This document shows positions 17,040 to 26,449 of a stretch of DNA of 64,000 nt, in pieces; the first letter of the stretch is position 1, and the number at the start of each line of letters is the position of its first letter. The translations under genes and the position numbers were made by a program. Source of the stretch: Planctomycetaceae bacterium (GTDB lineage: Bacteria; Planctomycetota; Phycisphaerae; UBA1845; UTPLA1); NCBI GenBank assembly GCA_006969385.1, contig CP030884.1, positions 4,768,249-4,832,248 of the forward strand. The letters are read 5' to 3'. The notes beneath the pieces are model-generated. The model was given only the letters and a program-made list of their open reading frames with translations, made no database searches and had not been told where the DNA came from.

Positions 17040-17955
17040 GACCGCACCGATCATCACCGCCATCATCCCGACGTACAACTCCGCCGAGGTCGTGCAGCGG
17101 GCGATCGAATCCATCGAAACGCAAACCCGCAAGGTCGATGAGATTATCGTGGTTGACGACGGCAGCCGCGACGACACGCGGGCGCTGCTTGGCGATCGAC
17201 CGGGCATTCGGTACGCGCATCAGCCCAACGCCGGCGCATCCGCTGCCCGAAATCACGGGGCAAGGTTGGCCACGGGCGACTGGTTGGCTTTTCTGGATGC
17301 CGACGACACGTGGGAAGCGGAGAAAATCGAGCGTCAAATGGCCTGCGTGGGAACGCAAAGCGACGTTTCCGCCTGCGTCACGAATGCACGGGTTTGGTCG
17401 CCGAGCACCGGCACTTGGGTTGAGAGCCGTTGCAGCAACCAGCGCGACCGGCGGACGCTGCAACAGCAACTATTCATACGCAACGTGTTTACCGGCATCT
17501 GCTCGTCGCTGTTGATTCGGCGCGACCTATTCGAGCGCCTTGGCGGGTTCGCCGTCGGCAAAGGGAGCGAAGATCGACGAATCGCCCTCGACATTCTTCG
17601 TGTTACACACATTCATCTCGTCGAAATACCGCTAATTCGTCAACAACCCGGCCCCGCGCATTTTCATAACCCCGAGACTCAGCGGCGTCATATGCTCGAG
17701 TTGCATCGCGACTATCGCGGGTTGTCCGGGGAACTCAATGCAAGCCGCCGAATAAAATTGCAAGCGTTGTCTCGTATCCACGAACGCAGCGGTATGCATT
17801 ATCTTGAGAACGGCGATTTAGCGGCGGCGATTTACGATCTTGCCTTTGCGGCGGCACTGTGGCCGTGGCAACCGAACCCGTGGCGCGTGTTTATCAATGC
17901 AATGCTGGGGCGGGCCGTTCGCAAACCGAAGGCGAGGGATTCCAGGGTTGCGTAA
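17038..17955 (+). CDS. Family 2 glycosyltransferase
   Basis: 305 aa. GT-A fold with the nucleotide-sugar motifs IIPTYNSAEVVQRAIESI, EIIVVDDGSRDDT and the metal-binding DxD (LAFLDADDTWEAEK) in the first 100 residues. The C-terminal ~110 residues are helical with a TPR-like character and include a hydrophobic stretch (AAIYDLAFAAALWPWQPNPW), as in GT2 proteins that act on lipid-linked or surface glycans. No glycan gene cluster surrounds it. The acceptor is unknown. Confidence 0.93.
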   Translation: MTAPIITAIIPTYNSAEVVQRAIESIETQTRKVDEIIVVDDGSRDDTRALLGDRPGIRYAHQPNAGASAARNHGARLATGDWLAFLDADDTWEAEKIERQMACVGTQSDVSACVTNARVWSPSTGTWVESRCSNQRDRRTLQQQLFIRNVFTGICSSLLIRRDLFERLGGFAVGKGSEDRRIALDILRVTHIHLVEIPLIRQQPGPAHFHNPETQRRHMLELHRDYRGLSGELNASRRIKLQALSRIHERSGMHYLENGDLAAAIYDLAFAAALWPWQPNPWRVFINAMLGRAVRKPKARDSRVA

Positions 17956-18168
17956 GCTCGCCGCAGGGGAATTTTTTACATTCGCATACCCCTACGCCGC
18001 AAATTCTCTATTCATCAGAGTGTCCAAGTCTCTTTAACTACAATCGATTAAGTTTGGTATCTTGTGCTACTCGGTCGTCGTGTAAACTGCTCGCACGTGC
18101 GGCTGGCTTCGTTTAAACATGCGAAGCAAATTGACTCCCACTAATCGTGATGCAGGACACGCTAATAC

Positions 18169-19113
18169 ATGAACGGCAAATCCTATAGTCGGTCGTCGCC
18201 TCACCCGGTGAAGCAAATATGTTTATGCATCCTTACCACATTGAGCCTGTTCGTCGCCGCAGCAACCGGTTGCAATCGGGAGCCGCTGGGCGTGTATGAC
18301 GTACGCATGCAGCGCGATATCGCGTTTGTCGAACGTGATGGTACGCCCATCTACATGAATATCGCCGAGCCGGTGGACGCCATGGGCGAACGCCCGGCCA
18401 TCCTTTGGATTCACGGCGGCGGCTGGGCCGGCGGGGCGAGGCACAATCTGAATTATCTAGCGCGCTACACAGCGTCTTTGGGCTTGGTCTCGGCCACCAC
18501 CGACTACCGATTGACCGTCGATGAGCACCACTTCCCTGATCAACTGCACGACGTAACGGCCGCTTACGACTATTTGTGCGATCGAGCCGAGCAGTACCAC
18601 ATCGATAAGAAACGCATGCTCGTCGGGGGTGATTCCGCCGGTGGCCACCTCGCGCTGTTACTCGGCCTATGCAGCGACCATGAGCTGATGGGCCGCGCGC
18701 AACCGGAGACTGCGCAACCGCCGATCGCGGGCGTCATCAACATCTACGGCCCGACCGACCTGCGCCCGATGTATACCGAAGATCCGACCGCGTTCATTTT
18801 GCAATCGCTGCTGCGCGGCTTAATGAATAGCAAACTGCCGGAGGCGCCCGAGCGTTGGAAAGCCGCCTCGCCGGTCACACACCTATCCAAATCCGCGCCG
18901 CCCATCATCACGATCCACGGCGACCTCGATTCCGTGGTGCCTTACGACCAAGCGCTACTGCTGGACAAAGCGTGTAAAGAGCTGGGCGTGGATCACGATC
19001 TCGTTCGCGTGCCGCTGGCAGAGCATGGTTTCGTGGCGCTGCCGCGCTCGGCGGAAATGGCCAGCGTGCTGCCGGTGATATCGCACTTTATTGGAAAGAC
19101 GGTGGGTGGTTGA
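18169..19113 (+). CDS. Lipoprotein alpha/beta hydrolase (esterase-like)
   Basis: 314 aa. A hydrophobic signal segment ends in AAATGC, so Cys35 is a likely lipidation site. The catalytic apparatus of the BD-FAE/hormone-sensitive-lipase type is complete: oxyanion motif IHGGGWAGG, nucleophile elbow GGDSAGGHLAL, catalytic Asp in HGDLDSVVPYDQ and His in AEHGF. The expected activity is hydrolysis of acyl esters at the cell envelope; the natural substrate is unknown. It stands alone, with 213 bases of non-coding sequence upstream. Confidence 0.9.
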   Translation: MNGKSYSRSSPHPVKQICLCILTTLSLFVAAATGCNREPLGVYDVRMQRDIAFVERDGTPIYMNIAEPVDAMGERPAILWIHGGGWAGGARHNLNYLARYTASLGLVSATTDYRLTVDEHHFPDQLHDVTAAYDYLCDRAEQYHIDKKRMLVGGDSAGGHLALLLGLCSDHELMGRAQPETAQPPIAGVINIYGPTDLRPMYTEDPTAFILQSLLRGLMNSKLPEAPERWKAASPVTHLSKSAPPIITIHGDLDSVVPYDQALLLDKACKELGVDHDLVRVPLAEHGFVALPRSAEMASVLPVISHFIGKTVGG

Positions 19114-19159
19114 GGGTTTAATGCAATCCGATGTCTAAATGTATTTCCCACGGCTTACA

Positions 19160-19714
19160 TCATTCACAAATCTTCCAAACACTAAACTTATACAACGTGC
19201 TCTCCGGTTCGCGCCATGCGTCCGGCCCCAAGTCTGCCTTCTGCGCGCACAGCGTCGACAAAAACATCTGCTGATCCCAACCCAAGTCCTGCCCGACATC
19301 CGGCAGAAAGCAGCCGCGATGACCGTCGCGCTCCAAAAGAACGCCTTCGAGACCGAACTCGAAGTCGAGCGGATCGCTTAATTTCACCACCGGCGACAGC
19401 ACCGATACTTCGATGCGAATCCGCGGCAGCTCGCTTACCGAAACCGGCATATCGACAAAGCGCGGATCGCGCAGGCTTGCGCGCGACATATCTGTCAACG
19501 TTTCGACAAAGCCTTTGTCACCCGAGAACGTTCCGATGCAGCCACGCAGCGCTTCGCGATTGCGGAGCGTGACGAACAATCCGTTGTGAGGGATGGCTTG
19601 CAGCGCTTCAGCAAATCGCAACGTTGGCGAGTCGCCTTTCAGTTCAGCGGAAATGATATCGCGCGACAGCGCGAGAATGCGCGCGCCGTTTTCTTCGGTT
19701 TGATAAACTTGCAT
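19160..19714 (-). CDS. AMMECR1 domain protein (AmmeMemoRadiSam system protein A-like)
   Basis: 184 aa. Carries the AMMECR1 core LFVTLRNREALRGCIGTFSG, the DPRF and IEVSVLSP segments, and the C-terminal GLEGVLLERDGHRGCFLPDVG. In many bacteria this domain is encoded with MEMO and a radical-SAM protein (AmmeMemoRadiSam system), but neither is present in the window. The start at 19714 (MQVYQTEENG) lies four bases after the stop of the TPR gene, so both form an operon. The biochemical role is not established. Confidence 0.9.
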   Translation of the reverse strand: MQVYQTEENGARILALSRDIISAELKGDSPTLRFAEALQAIPHNGLFVTLRNREALRGCIGTFSGDKGFVETLTDMSRASLRDPRFVDMPVSVSELPRIRIEVSVLSPVVKLSDPLDFEFGLEGVLLERDGHRGCFLPDVGQDLGWDQQMFLSTLCAQKADLGPDAWREPESTLYKFSVWKICE

Positions 19715-19718
19715 GAAC

Positions 19719-20435
19719 CTAATTCGGGTAGCGCGGCGCGGCGCCGAGATCGAGCAGCGCCTTAAACACGCCCGGCGCGCCGGGGTTGATCGCATAAGCG
19801 CGACGCAGATGCTCGATGGCTTTTTCACGATTACCGATGCGCAGGTAGAAGCGACCGATCTCGGCATGCGGTACGGCTTCGTCGGGCGCGACGGCGACAG
19901 CCTTGATCAGCGACAGTTCGGCATTGTCCAAATCGCCTGAGGTCGAATACTGCCGCGCTTCCACGATAAGTTTCTTCGATTGAAATGCCGATTGGGTCGC
20001 GACCCAACGGGCAATGTCGTAGGCCGCTTGATGCTTGCCACGCAGCTTCAACGCATCGGCCTTACCCTGCACCGCGCGGCTGTAGCCGGGGAAGCCCGCC
20101 AACGCTTTTTCAAACGTCGCTATCGCGCGGTCACAATAACGCAGGGCCCCCGGCAAGTCGTCTTCGCTGAACTGCTGATCGGCCATTGCCAAATAACACT
20201 TGCCGATCAGATACGACGGTTCCGGCCGTTCGGGATCGATCTCCTCAGCATGCTCGTACATCCCCAGCGCTTCGGCATAATTCTCGCGGTCGTACTCGGC
20301 ATTGCCTTCTGCTAGGGCGTCTTTGAACTCGGCCTTATCCGAAACACACGCGAACTGGCATAGGCCGAGCAGGAACACGAGCGCCCAAGCGTATTTGATT
20401 CGCGACATTCGCAATTTCATGTCGGTTTCTTTCAT
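19719..20435 (-). CDS. TPR-repeat protein with lipoprotein-like signal
   Basis: 238 aa. A signal segment (WALVFLLGLCQFAC) ends in a Cys that could be lipidated, although the lipobox is weak. About five tetratricopeptide repeats follow from residue ~40 (EGNAEYDRENYAEALGMYEH, PEPSYLIGKCYLAMADQQF, and a C-terminal pair IGRFYLRIGNREKAIEHLRR). The ATG at 20435 is preferred to later ATGs because AGG stands eight bases upstream. Likely a scaffold in the periplasm; the tight link to the AMMECR1 gene is the only functional hint. Confidence 0.87.
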   Translation of the reverse strand: MKETDMKLRMSRIKYAWALVFLLGLCQFACVSDKAEFKDALAEGNAEYDRENYAEALGMYEHAEEIDPERPEPSYLIGKCYLAMADQQFSEDDLPGALRYCDRAIATFEKALAGFPGYSRAVQGKADALKLRGKHQAAYDIARWVATQSAFQSKKLIVEARQYSTSGDLDNAELSLIKAVAVAPDEAVPHAEIGRFYLRIGNREKAIEHLRRAYAINPGAPGVFKALLDLGAAPRYPN

Positions 20436-20495
20436 CGTTAATACCTGCGGGCACATGTGCATCGCACTGCGACCGAACCAAGGTTACCATAGCAG

Positions 20496-20909
20496 ATGCT
20501 AATGGCCGCCGAAGCCCCGGACAAGCAAATTGAGACCGCCCCCCGCCGGTTTGTCGTGTTGCACCATACGGGGCATCCGACGGAGCCGGATCACTACGAC
20601 CTGATGATCGAAGCCGATGAGGGCCTGCAGACGTGGCGCGTGATGATCGCACCCGATACGGTCGCGAATGACTGCACCTTGCAACCGCTACCGACTCACC
20701 GACGTGACTATCTCGATTACGAAGGGCCGATTTCAAACAATCGCGGTCGTGTGCGTCGGCACGATTCGGGGACCTGTACAATCGAACACGGCTTGTCCGT
20801 GATGCGCGTTCAATTCGAAGGTGAGCGGCTGATGGGTAGCTGGTTAATCACGTTCGAATCAAACGACGGTGAGCGCGTCGAAGCCGCTCGACTGCAACGG
20901 GGCGACTAA
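20496..20909 (+). CDS. LigD phosphoesterase-like (PE) domain protein
   Basis: 137 aa made up almost wholly of one domain resembling the 3'-phosphoesterase module of the end-joining ligase LigD: RFVVLHHTGHPTEPDHYDLMIE with the His-x-Asp metal residues, then HRRDYLDYEGPISNNRGRV RRHDSGTC and RVQFEGERLMGSW. In LigD this module trims 3' ends at double-strand breaks. Here it stands alone, with no ligase, polymerase or Ku gene nearby, so a repair role is only a possibility. Its gene is flanked by two minus-strand genes. Confidence 0.85.
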   Translation: MLMAAEAPDKQIETAPRRFVVLHHTGHPTEPDHYDLMIEADEGLQTWRVMIAPDTVANDCTLQPLPTHRRDYLDYEGPISNNRGRVRRHDSGTCTIEHGLSVMRVQFEGERLMGSWLITFESNDGERVEAARLQRGD

Positions 20910-21619
20910 CGCGGCAATGGTGTGACGTCGAGTTCGAGCACACCATCCAACACGCGTGCATCCGTCACGCGATAGCGCGTGCCGCCGTTTTGCCAGCGAC
21001 CCTCGGCACCGATGCGCACGCCCGAATCGATGTCGCCGCGAATCGTCGGGCTACCCCGCCATGCCTCGTCAAACGCATAATCGACGCGCGCTTGTTCGCG
21101 CCACTTCTTCGGAATCGTCGGTGCCGGCAGCGATCCACACGAGATATCACCTAGTTGCAACACGATCTCGTCATCTTCATAGGTAACCGTGACCTCGGTC
21201 GATACGACCGCGCCGATGCCGGCCACCTGACCGCGTGCACCCAAATGAATCTCTCCGGGTAGAAAGCGAATGAAGGGATCTTTCAGCGCGAATGGCAGCC
21301 CATCATCCACGCGCGGATAAATCTCGTGGCGCATGGCGATCCACTGGTTCAAATACTCATCGTAAATGCGATAGGTGAAGGGCTTGCCCGCGATCAGGCT
21401 ATGCGTAAACGCCTGCTCCGCGTCGGTTAGCAAGTTGCGAATATCTTGCTTCTCGGCTTCGGTCACCGGCGGCGGCTGCGGTTCGTACCAAGTCGGCGTG
21501 CGGAAGGCCAGATACACGACCAGCAACACGATCGACGCCGCAACGCCGATGGATACTAGCAAAATGCGTTGCCATCGTCGGCGCGGTTTCTGCTCGGAAT
21601 TGGTTGCCTTCCCTGACAT
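20906..21619 (-). CDS. Hypothetical protein with single membrane anchor
   Basis: 237 aa starting MSGKATNSEQKPRRR. A positively charged head is followed by one membrane helix (ILLVSIGVAASIVLLVVYLA), a Pro-rich linker, and a soluble extracytoplasmic domain of about 180 residues (TEAEKQDIRNLLTDAEQAF ... VLDGVLELDVTPLPR). It resembles no family known to me. Convergent with the LigD-PE-like gene, overlapping it by four bases. Confidence 0.8.
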   Translation of the reverse strand: MSGKATNSEQKPRRRWQRILLVSIGVAASIVLLVVYLAFRTPTWYEPQPPPVTEAEKQDIRNLLTDAEQAFTHSLIAGKPFTYRIYDEYLNQWIAMRHEIYPRVDDGLPFALKDPFIRFLPGEIHLGARGQVAGIGAVVSTEVTVTYEDDEIVLQLGDISCGSLPAPTIPKKWREQARVDYAFDEAWRGSPTIRGDIDSGVRIGAEGRWQNGGTRYRVTDARVLDGVLELDVTPLPR

Positions 21620-21794
21620 GCCGAGATACTCACGTTGTAGGGGTGCGATTGTCAAGCTGCCGCGCCGCTCACAGATTCGCGTAAGCTGTGGTTTGACCTT
21701 ACGTTATTAACACACATAGAATCCAAATGCACACACCGACCGACGCCCGCCTGTTGATAACGGGCGGCCCGTCGCAAAGCCAGGGTCACGATCC

Positions 21795-22709
21795 ATGAAC
21801 AATCGCATTGCCGGGCTAACCATAACCGCCGTATGGCTGGTGCTCATGGCCTTGCTGCTCACGCGCGATGTGATTCCCTACTGGTACGCACAAGAACCGC
21901 CGGCGGATCGCATTCCCCGATCCAATCACCAAGTCGCCATTTATAACGCCGCCGGCGATCGCGTTGGCACCAGTTGGGTGCGAACCGTACCGACGGGCGA
22001 GTTCAAAAATGTCCTCGGTAGCACCGTGATCGATATGCAGCGCGTCTCCAACATTTTGCCGGTGCGTGGCCTCTTGCGACTGGAATCGAATCTCACCTAC
22101 AACAGCGAAAACGAACTCGACGATTTTATGTTCATCATGGATGCCGGCGGCATGATCGCCAAAGTTCATGGCGAACGCTATAACAAGGAGTTCGCCTGTT
22201 TGGCCGAGTTCGGTCAATTCAAGCGGCAGTTGGCGCTCGATGCCCGCATGTCGTCGTTTATTTCGGATGGCATGCGACCGTTCACGCATCTCTCCGGCCT
22301 CGAGGTCGGTCATACATGGCGGCTGAACCTGCTCGAGCCCATGGCATTGCTGACCGAGCGCGAGGTGCGCTTTCGCGTACAGTTGGTGCGTGTCACGGCG
22401 CGCGAAACCATCGAGCATCATGGCGCAGACGTCGAGTGTTTTCGCATCGAAACCGACCAGACGGTGGCGTGGGCCGATGACGACGGCCGCATCATTCGCC
22501 AGGAAGTCACCATCCCACTACTGGGCAAATGGATTATGATCGACGAAGTGTATGACGATGATGCGCGACGCAGCGGCAATCCACGCCCGTATGCCGATGA
22601 AAATGACGCACCCGCCGATACCAGCGCCGTCGACAGCGCCCTAAACACCGTTCGATCGCTTATCAATTCGCAAATCGAAAACGCTTCGCCGCCACCTACC
22701 GAGGAATAG
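21795..22709 (+). CDS. Hypothetical secreted or anchored protein upstream of ABC operon
   Basis: 304 aa. One N-terminal membrane helix (IAGLTITAVWLVLMALLL) then a beta-rich extracytoplasmic domain, with repeats of alternating hydrophobic strands (VRGLLRLESNLTYNSENELDDFMFIMD), and a disordered acidic C-terminus. The stop is nine bases before the ABC ATPase start, so it is the first gene of a three-gene operon and probably serves the exporter. No recognised family, though a DUF3108-like lipoprotein fold could be considered. Confidence 0.82.
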   Translation: MNNRIAGLTITAVWLVLMALLLTRDVIPYWYAQEPPADRIPRSNHQVAIYNAAGDRVGTSWVRTVPTGEFKNVLGSTVIDMQRVSNILPVRGLLRLESNLTYNSENELDDFMFIMDAGGMIAKVHGERYNKEFACLAEFGQFKRQLALDARMSSFISDGMRPFTHLSGLEVGHTWRLNLLEPMALLTEREVRFRVQLVRVTARETIEHHGADVECFRIETDQTVAWADDDGRIIRQEVTIPLLGKWIMIDEVYDDDARRSGNPRPYADENDAPADTSAVDSALNTVRSLINSQIENASPPPTEE

Positions 22710-22718
22710 TTGACGCTC

Positions 22719-23543
22719 ATGGCCGTACAAGTCGACAACGTTTCAAAATGCTACGGACGTTTGCGGGCGGTCGATGGCGTTTCCTTAGAAGTGAAGAAGG
22801 GCGAGGTCTTCGCCTTCCTCGGACCCAATGGTGCGGGGAAAACCACGACGATCAAAATGATCACGGGGTTGATCCAGCCCGATGCGGGCACGGTCACCGT
22901 CTGCGGTCAACGGATGTCAACCGACAACCAAACAGCCAAGGGCCACTTGGCGTACGTGCCTGATCAACCTTTTTTGTATGGCAAGCTAACGGCACGCGAA
23001 TTCATGCGATTCGTCGGTGAGATGTACGGTATCGAAAAAGATGCCCTCAAACGGCGCATCGAACATCACATGGAACAGCTCGCCGTTACCAAGTATGCGG
23101 ATCAACTGGCCGAGGGTTATTCGCACGGTATGAAGCAGCGCGTGGTGTTGGCGGCGGCGTTGTTGCACGAGCCTGATGTTTTGGTCGTCGACGAGCCGAT
23201 GGTCGGGCTCGATCCGCGCACGGCGCGGCGCGTGAAAGATATCTTTCGCGAATGGGCCGATGCCGGTCGCTCGGTGTTTATGTCCACGCATACGCTCGAT
23301 GTGGCCGAAGCCATCGCCGATCGCATCGCCATTATCAATCAAGGGCGCATCGTCGCTTGCGGCACGCTGGATGAATTGAAAGCCAAGGCCGCGCGCGAGC
23401 ATCGCCTCGAAGACATCTTTCTCGACCTCACCAACCCCGAAGGCCCGCCCGAAATGGAAGAGGCCCACCTTACCGAACCCGATACGCCCAACACGACTGC
23501 AATGCCTCCGGTCGAAACCGTACCCGACGCCCCGCCCGCATGA
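22719..23543 (+). CDS. ABC transporter ATP-binding protein
   Basis: 274 aa. Walker A LGPNGAGKTT near residue 35, signature GYSHGMKQRVVLAAALL, Walker B VLVVDEPMVGLDP and switch His (MSTHTLDVAEA). The C-terminal ~40 residues are an acidic, Pro/Thr-rich tail. ATG 22719 is chosen; a TTG at 22710 adds three residues and is nearer to the GAGGA at 22701. The 3' end overlaps the permease gene by four bases (ATGA). Confidence 0.95.
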   Translation: MAVQVDNVSKCYGRLRAVDGVSLEVKKGEVFAFLGPNGAGKTTTIKMITGLIQPDAGTVTVCGQRMSTDNQTAKGHLAYVPDQPFLYGKLTAREFMRFVGEMYGIEKDALKRRIEHHMEQLAVTKYADQLAEGYSHGMKQRVVLAAALLHEPDVLVVDEPMVGLDPRTARRVKDIFREWADAGRSVFMSTHTLDVAEAIADRIAIINQGRIVACGTLDELKAKAAREHRLEDIFLDLTNPEGPPEMEEAHLTEPDTPNTTAMPPVETVPDAPPA

Positions 23544-25249
23544 GCGATACGCCGTTGATCAATCCCGGTCAGTCACCCAGCTTCGGTATCTTGCTACGGT
23601 TGAAGCTGTCCATTTTGCGCAATCGCCTGCGGCAACTGACGGACCAAACGCCCTTGCAACTGTTGATGGTGCTGGCATTTCTGGCCGTTATTTGGCTCGG
23701 GCTGTACATGGTGTTTGACTACGTGCTGATGTTCATTCGCCGCTTCGAGAAAGAGGCGATCATCGCGCTGCCTTACGTGTTTCACATTTTCTTTTTCTCG
23801 ATGACGCTGCTATTGGCGATCTCGACGGCGGTGTTGGTATACGGCGGTCTCTTCGCGCGCGAGGAACCGACGTTTTTGCTAACGACACCCAACAGCCCGC
23901 GCAACATCGTTAGCATCGTCTACCTCGAATCGCTGTTTTTCTCGAGTTGGTCGCTGCTGCTATTGGGAATTCCGCTGATGCTTGCGATCGGTAAGGTGCA
24001 GGGGCTGCCTTGGCACTTTTATCTCACGTTTGCGGTGGCGTTTCTGGGGTTTATTCCGATTCCCGGCGCTATCGGTTTGGTGATGGCCTTGGCGGTTGCC
24101 CGCTTTCTGCCGCATTTGGCCAAGCGCACGTTGGTCATTGTTACCGCGGGTATCTTGCTGCTCGGGATTTATTGGTGGTTGCGCGCCTGGATGACGACGA
24201 GCCAAAATGGGCTATCGCAAGAGTTCGTCCGCCGGGCGCTGGGTGAATTGGCGTACATCAAATCGGCGCTGTTGCCATCGGCCTGGGTATCGAAAGCGAT
24301 TCAATTCTCGATTCAAGATAACCCCGGCCAAGCCGCGTTCTATTTAGCCGTTACGTTATCGACTGGCCTCTTTCTGAGTTGGTGGGCAACTATCTTTGTC
24401 GGCGCTAAATTCGCACGCGCGTTCGGCTCGGCACAATCAACGGCTACCGAGACGCGGCGCTACAGCGGCTGGGCCTCGGCGGCGCTAACGCGTGTGATGT
24501 TTTTTTATCTTCCCCGGCAGTTGCGCGGCGTGATTCTCAAAGATGTGCGCCACTTCCTGCGCGACCCATTGCAGTGGACACAGTTAGCGATTCTTTTCGG
24601 TTTGCTCGCCCTCTACCTGTTCTATCTGCCGCGCACGCATCCTTACGGTTTTGAAGGTGGGTTCCAGAAGCTACTCTGCTTTATGAATTTCATCGCGATT
24701 ACGTTGATCCTGTCGACGTTTACCAGTCGCTTTGTCTTTCCCATGATTTCGTTGGAAGGCAAGCAGATTTGGCTCGTCGGCCTCTGGCCCATGAGTCGCC
24801 GCGAAGTCATCTGGGGCAAGTTTTTCTACGCGTTGGCGGTCACGGCCTGCGCGGCGCTGCCCGTCACCATTTTGTCGATCATCGCCGTTGAGGCGCACGG
24901 CAGCTTGGGCTGGATACAACTGTTGCTGACGCTTGCGTCGTGTTTCGGTTTGTGCGGGCTCGCAATCGGATTGGGCGCACGGTTCCCGAATTACAAGGAA
25001 CCCAATGCCAACCGTATCTCGTCGGGCTTGGGCGGCACGCTCAATCTCATCGCGTCCGTCGCACTGGTCGCGCTCAATGGCGTGTTCTTTGGAGCCGTTT
25101 GCTTCTACGCCCAGCAGGCCGAAAGCGACGGTTCGGAACTGACGGCCAAGATCATTGGCCTGAGCAGCTTGGGCCTTCTGAGCGGCGTCGGCGCCGGGAC
25201 GGCGGCGATTATGGTCGGCATTCGCAAGTTCCGGGCGCAAGAGTTCTAG
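23540..25249 (+). CDS. ABC exporter permease, large ABC-2-like type
   Basis: 569 aa with about 12-14 hydrophobic segments. It has the look of the large putative ABC exporter permeases in which two ABC-2-like halves are fused. The cytoplasmic segment LKDVRHFLRDPLQWTQLAIL and the SLEGKQIWLVGLWPMSRREVIWGKFFYAL coupling region are typical. Translation is coupled to the upstream ATPase. The three genes (21795-25249) form one exporter operon of unknown substrate. Confidence 0.92.
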   Translation: MSDTPLINPGQSPSFGILLRLKLSILRNRLRQLTDQTPLQLLMVLAFLAVIWLGLYMVFDYVLMFIRRFEKEAIIALPYVFHIFFFSMTLLLAISTAVLVYGGLFAREEPTFLLTTPNSPRNIVSIVYLESLFFSSWSLLLLGIPLMLAIGKVQGLPWHFYLTFAVAFLGFIPIPGAIGLVMALAVARFLPHLAKRTLVIVTAGILLLGIYWWLRAWMTTSQNGLSQEFVRRALGELAYIKSALLPSAWVSKAIQFSIQDNPGQAAFYLAVTLSTGLFLSWWATIFVGAKFARAFGSAQSTATETRRYSGWASAALTRVMFFYLPRQLRGVILKDVRHFLRDPLQWTQLAILFGLLALYLFYLPRTHPYGFEGGFQKLLCFMNFIAITLILSTFTSRFVFPMISLEGKQIWLVGLWPMSRREVIWGKFFYALAVTACAALPVTILSIIAVEAHGSLGWIQLLLTLASCFGLCGLAIGLGARFPNYKEPNANRISSGLGGTLNLIASVALVALNGVFFGAVCFYAQQAESDGSELTAKIIGLSSLGLLSGVGAGTAAIMVGIRKFRAQEF

Positions 25250-25304
25250 GTTCGTCTAAAATCGTTAATACCCCTCGCAAACACTTTCCCACGGACGCAA
25301 CCGA

Positions 25305-26441
25305 ATGAACCGCCTCGCCCTTTGCTTATCGCTCATATTCGTCTCGGTGTTTACGACGGTTCGCGCCGTGGCGCACGACCTGACGGCCACGCACGCATTG
25401 GTCACGTTGCGCACCGACGGCGGCTATGTGGTCGACATTCGCGCGCATTGGGATGCGTTGGCTTTGGGCATGCCGGTGGCCACACCCGCCGAACGTGTGG
25501 TCGAAGAACTGACAGCACTGGCGCCGGAAGCGTTTGACTCGACGCTGGCCGACCTCAAGCGGCTCATCCAAATGCGCACGCGCCTCGAGTTTGACGGCGC
25601 TAAACAACGCCCCGCCGTCAGTTTCCCCGATTATCAAACCGAGCGCATCGCCGCCCTGCCCGAACCCAGCGTGCTCGGCTTTACGGCGCGTTTGGAAGGT
25701 CGCATCCCCGACGGTGCAGCGGAAATGACGTTTGCGATGTCGCGTTCGTTCACCATCGTGCGCGCCACCATCTGCGATGAAATCAGCGGCGCGACGTTGC
25801 AGTATGTGCTCACCTCCGGCCAGCGCACACCACCATTGACGTTAGGAGCCGAACCCGCCGCGGCGCAGTCCTTCGACGACACGCGCACCGTGATCGGTCG
25901 CTATTTGGTGCTGGGCTTCGAACATATTCTGCCCAAGGGTTTGGATCATATTCTATTTGTCTTAGGCCTGTTCTTATTATCCACCAAGCTCGGCCCGCTG
26001 TTGTGGCAAGTCTCGGCGTTTACGTTGGCCCATACGTTTACGCTGGCGTTATCTATGAACCGCGTTGTGGCCCTGCCCGCTCATATCGTCGAACCGTTGA
26101 TCGCCCTATCGATTACCTACGTCGCAATCGAAAACCTATGCACGACCAAACTCACGCGCTGGCGACCGGTACTTGTGTTTGGCTTCGGCCTTTTGCACGG
26201 CCTCGGCTTTGCGGGCGTGCTTACCGAGTTGGGATTGCCCCAGGATCAATTCGTGCCGGCGCTGGTCGGCTTTAACGTGGGCGTTGAGTTCGGGCAGTTG
26301 GCCGTCATTCTGGCAGCGTTGGCGTTGGTGGGCTGGGCGCGCGACCGCTCCTGGTATCGCAAAGCGATTGTCATACCGGGTTCATGCGCCATCGCGGCGA
26401 TGGGCTTGTTCTGGACGGTGCAACGAACCTTCGGGCTATAG
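25305..26441 (+). CDS. HupE/UreJ-family membrane protein
   Basis: 378 aa. Signal peptide (to about residue 23, ending AVAHD), an extracytoplasmic domain of about 170 residues, then six to seven helices from residue ~195. The membrane part carries the HupE/UreJ_2 signatures LGFEHILPKGLDHILFVLGL, LAHTFTLALS and FGFGLLHGLGFAGVL, rich in His that could handle nickel or cobalt. Characterised relatives move Ni2+ in hydrogenase or urease systems, but neither is visible here. 55 bases after the ABC permease, probably a separate unit. Confidence 0.9.
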   Translation: MNRLALCLSLIFVSVFTTVRAVAHDLTATHALVTLRTDGGYVVDIRAHWDALALGMPVATPAERVVEELTALAPEAFDSTLADLKRLIQMRTRLEFDGAKQRPAVSFPDYQTERIAALPEPSVLGFTARLEGRIPDGAAEMTFAMSRSFTIVRATICDEISGATLQYVLTSGQRTPPLTLGAEPAAAQSFDDTRTVIGRYLVLGFEHILPKGLDHILFVLGLFLLSTKLGPLLWQVSAFTLAHTFTLALSMNRVVALPAHIVEPLIALSITYVAIENLCTTKLTRWRPVLVFGFGLLHGLGFAGVLTELGLPQDQFVPALVGFNVGVEFGQLAVILAALALVGWARDRSWYRKAIVIPGSCAIAAMGLFWTVQRTFGL

Positions 26442-26449
26442 GCCGATGG

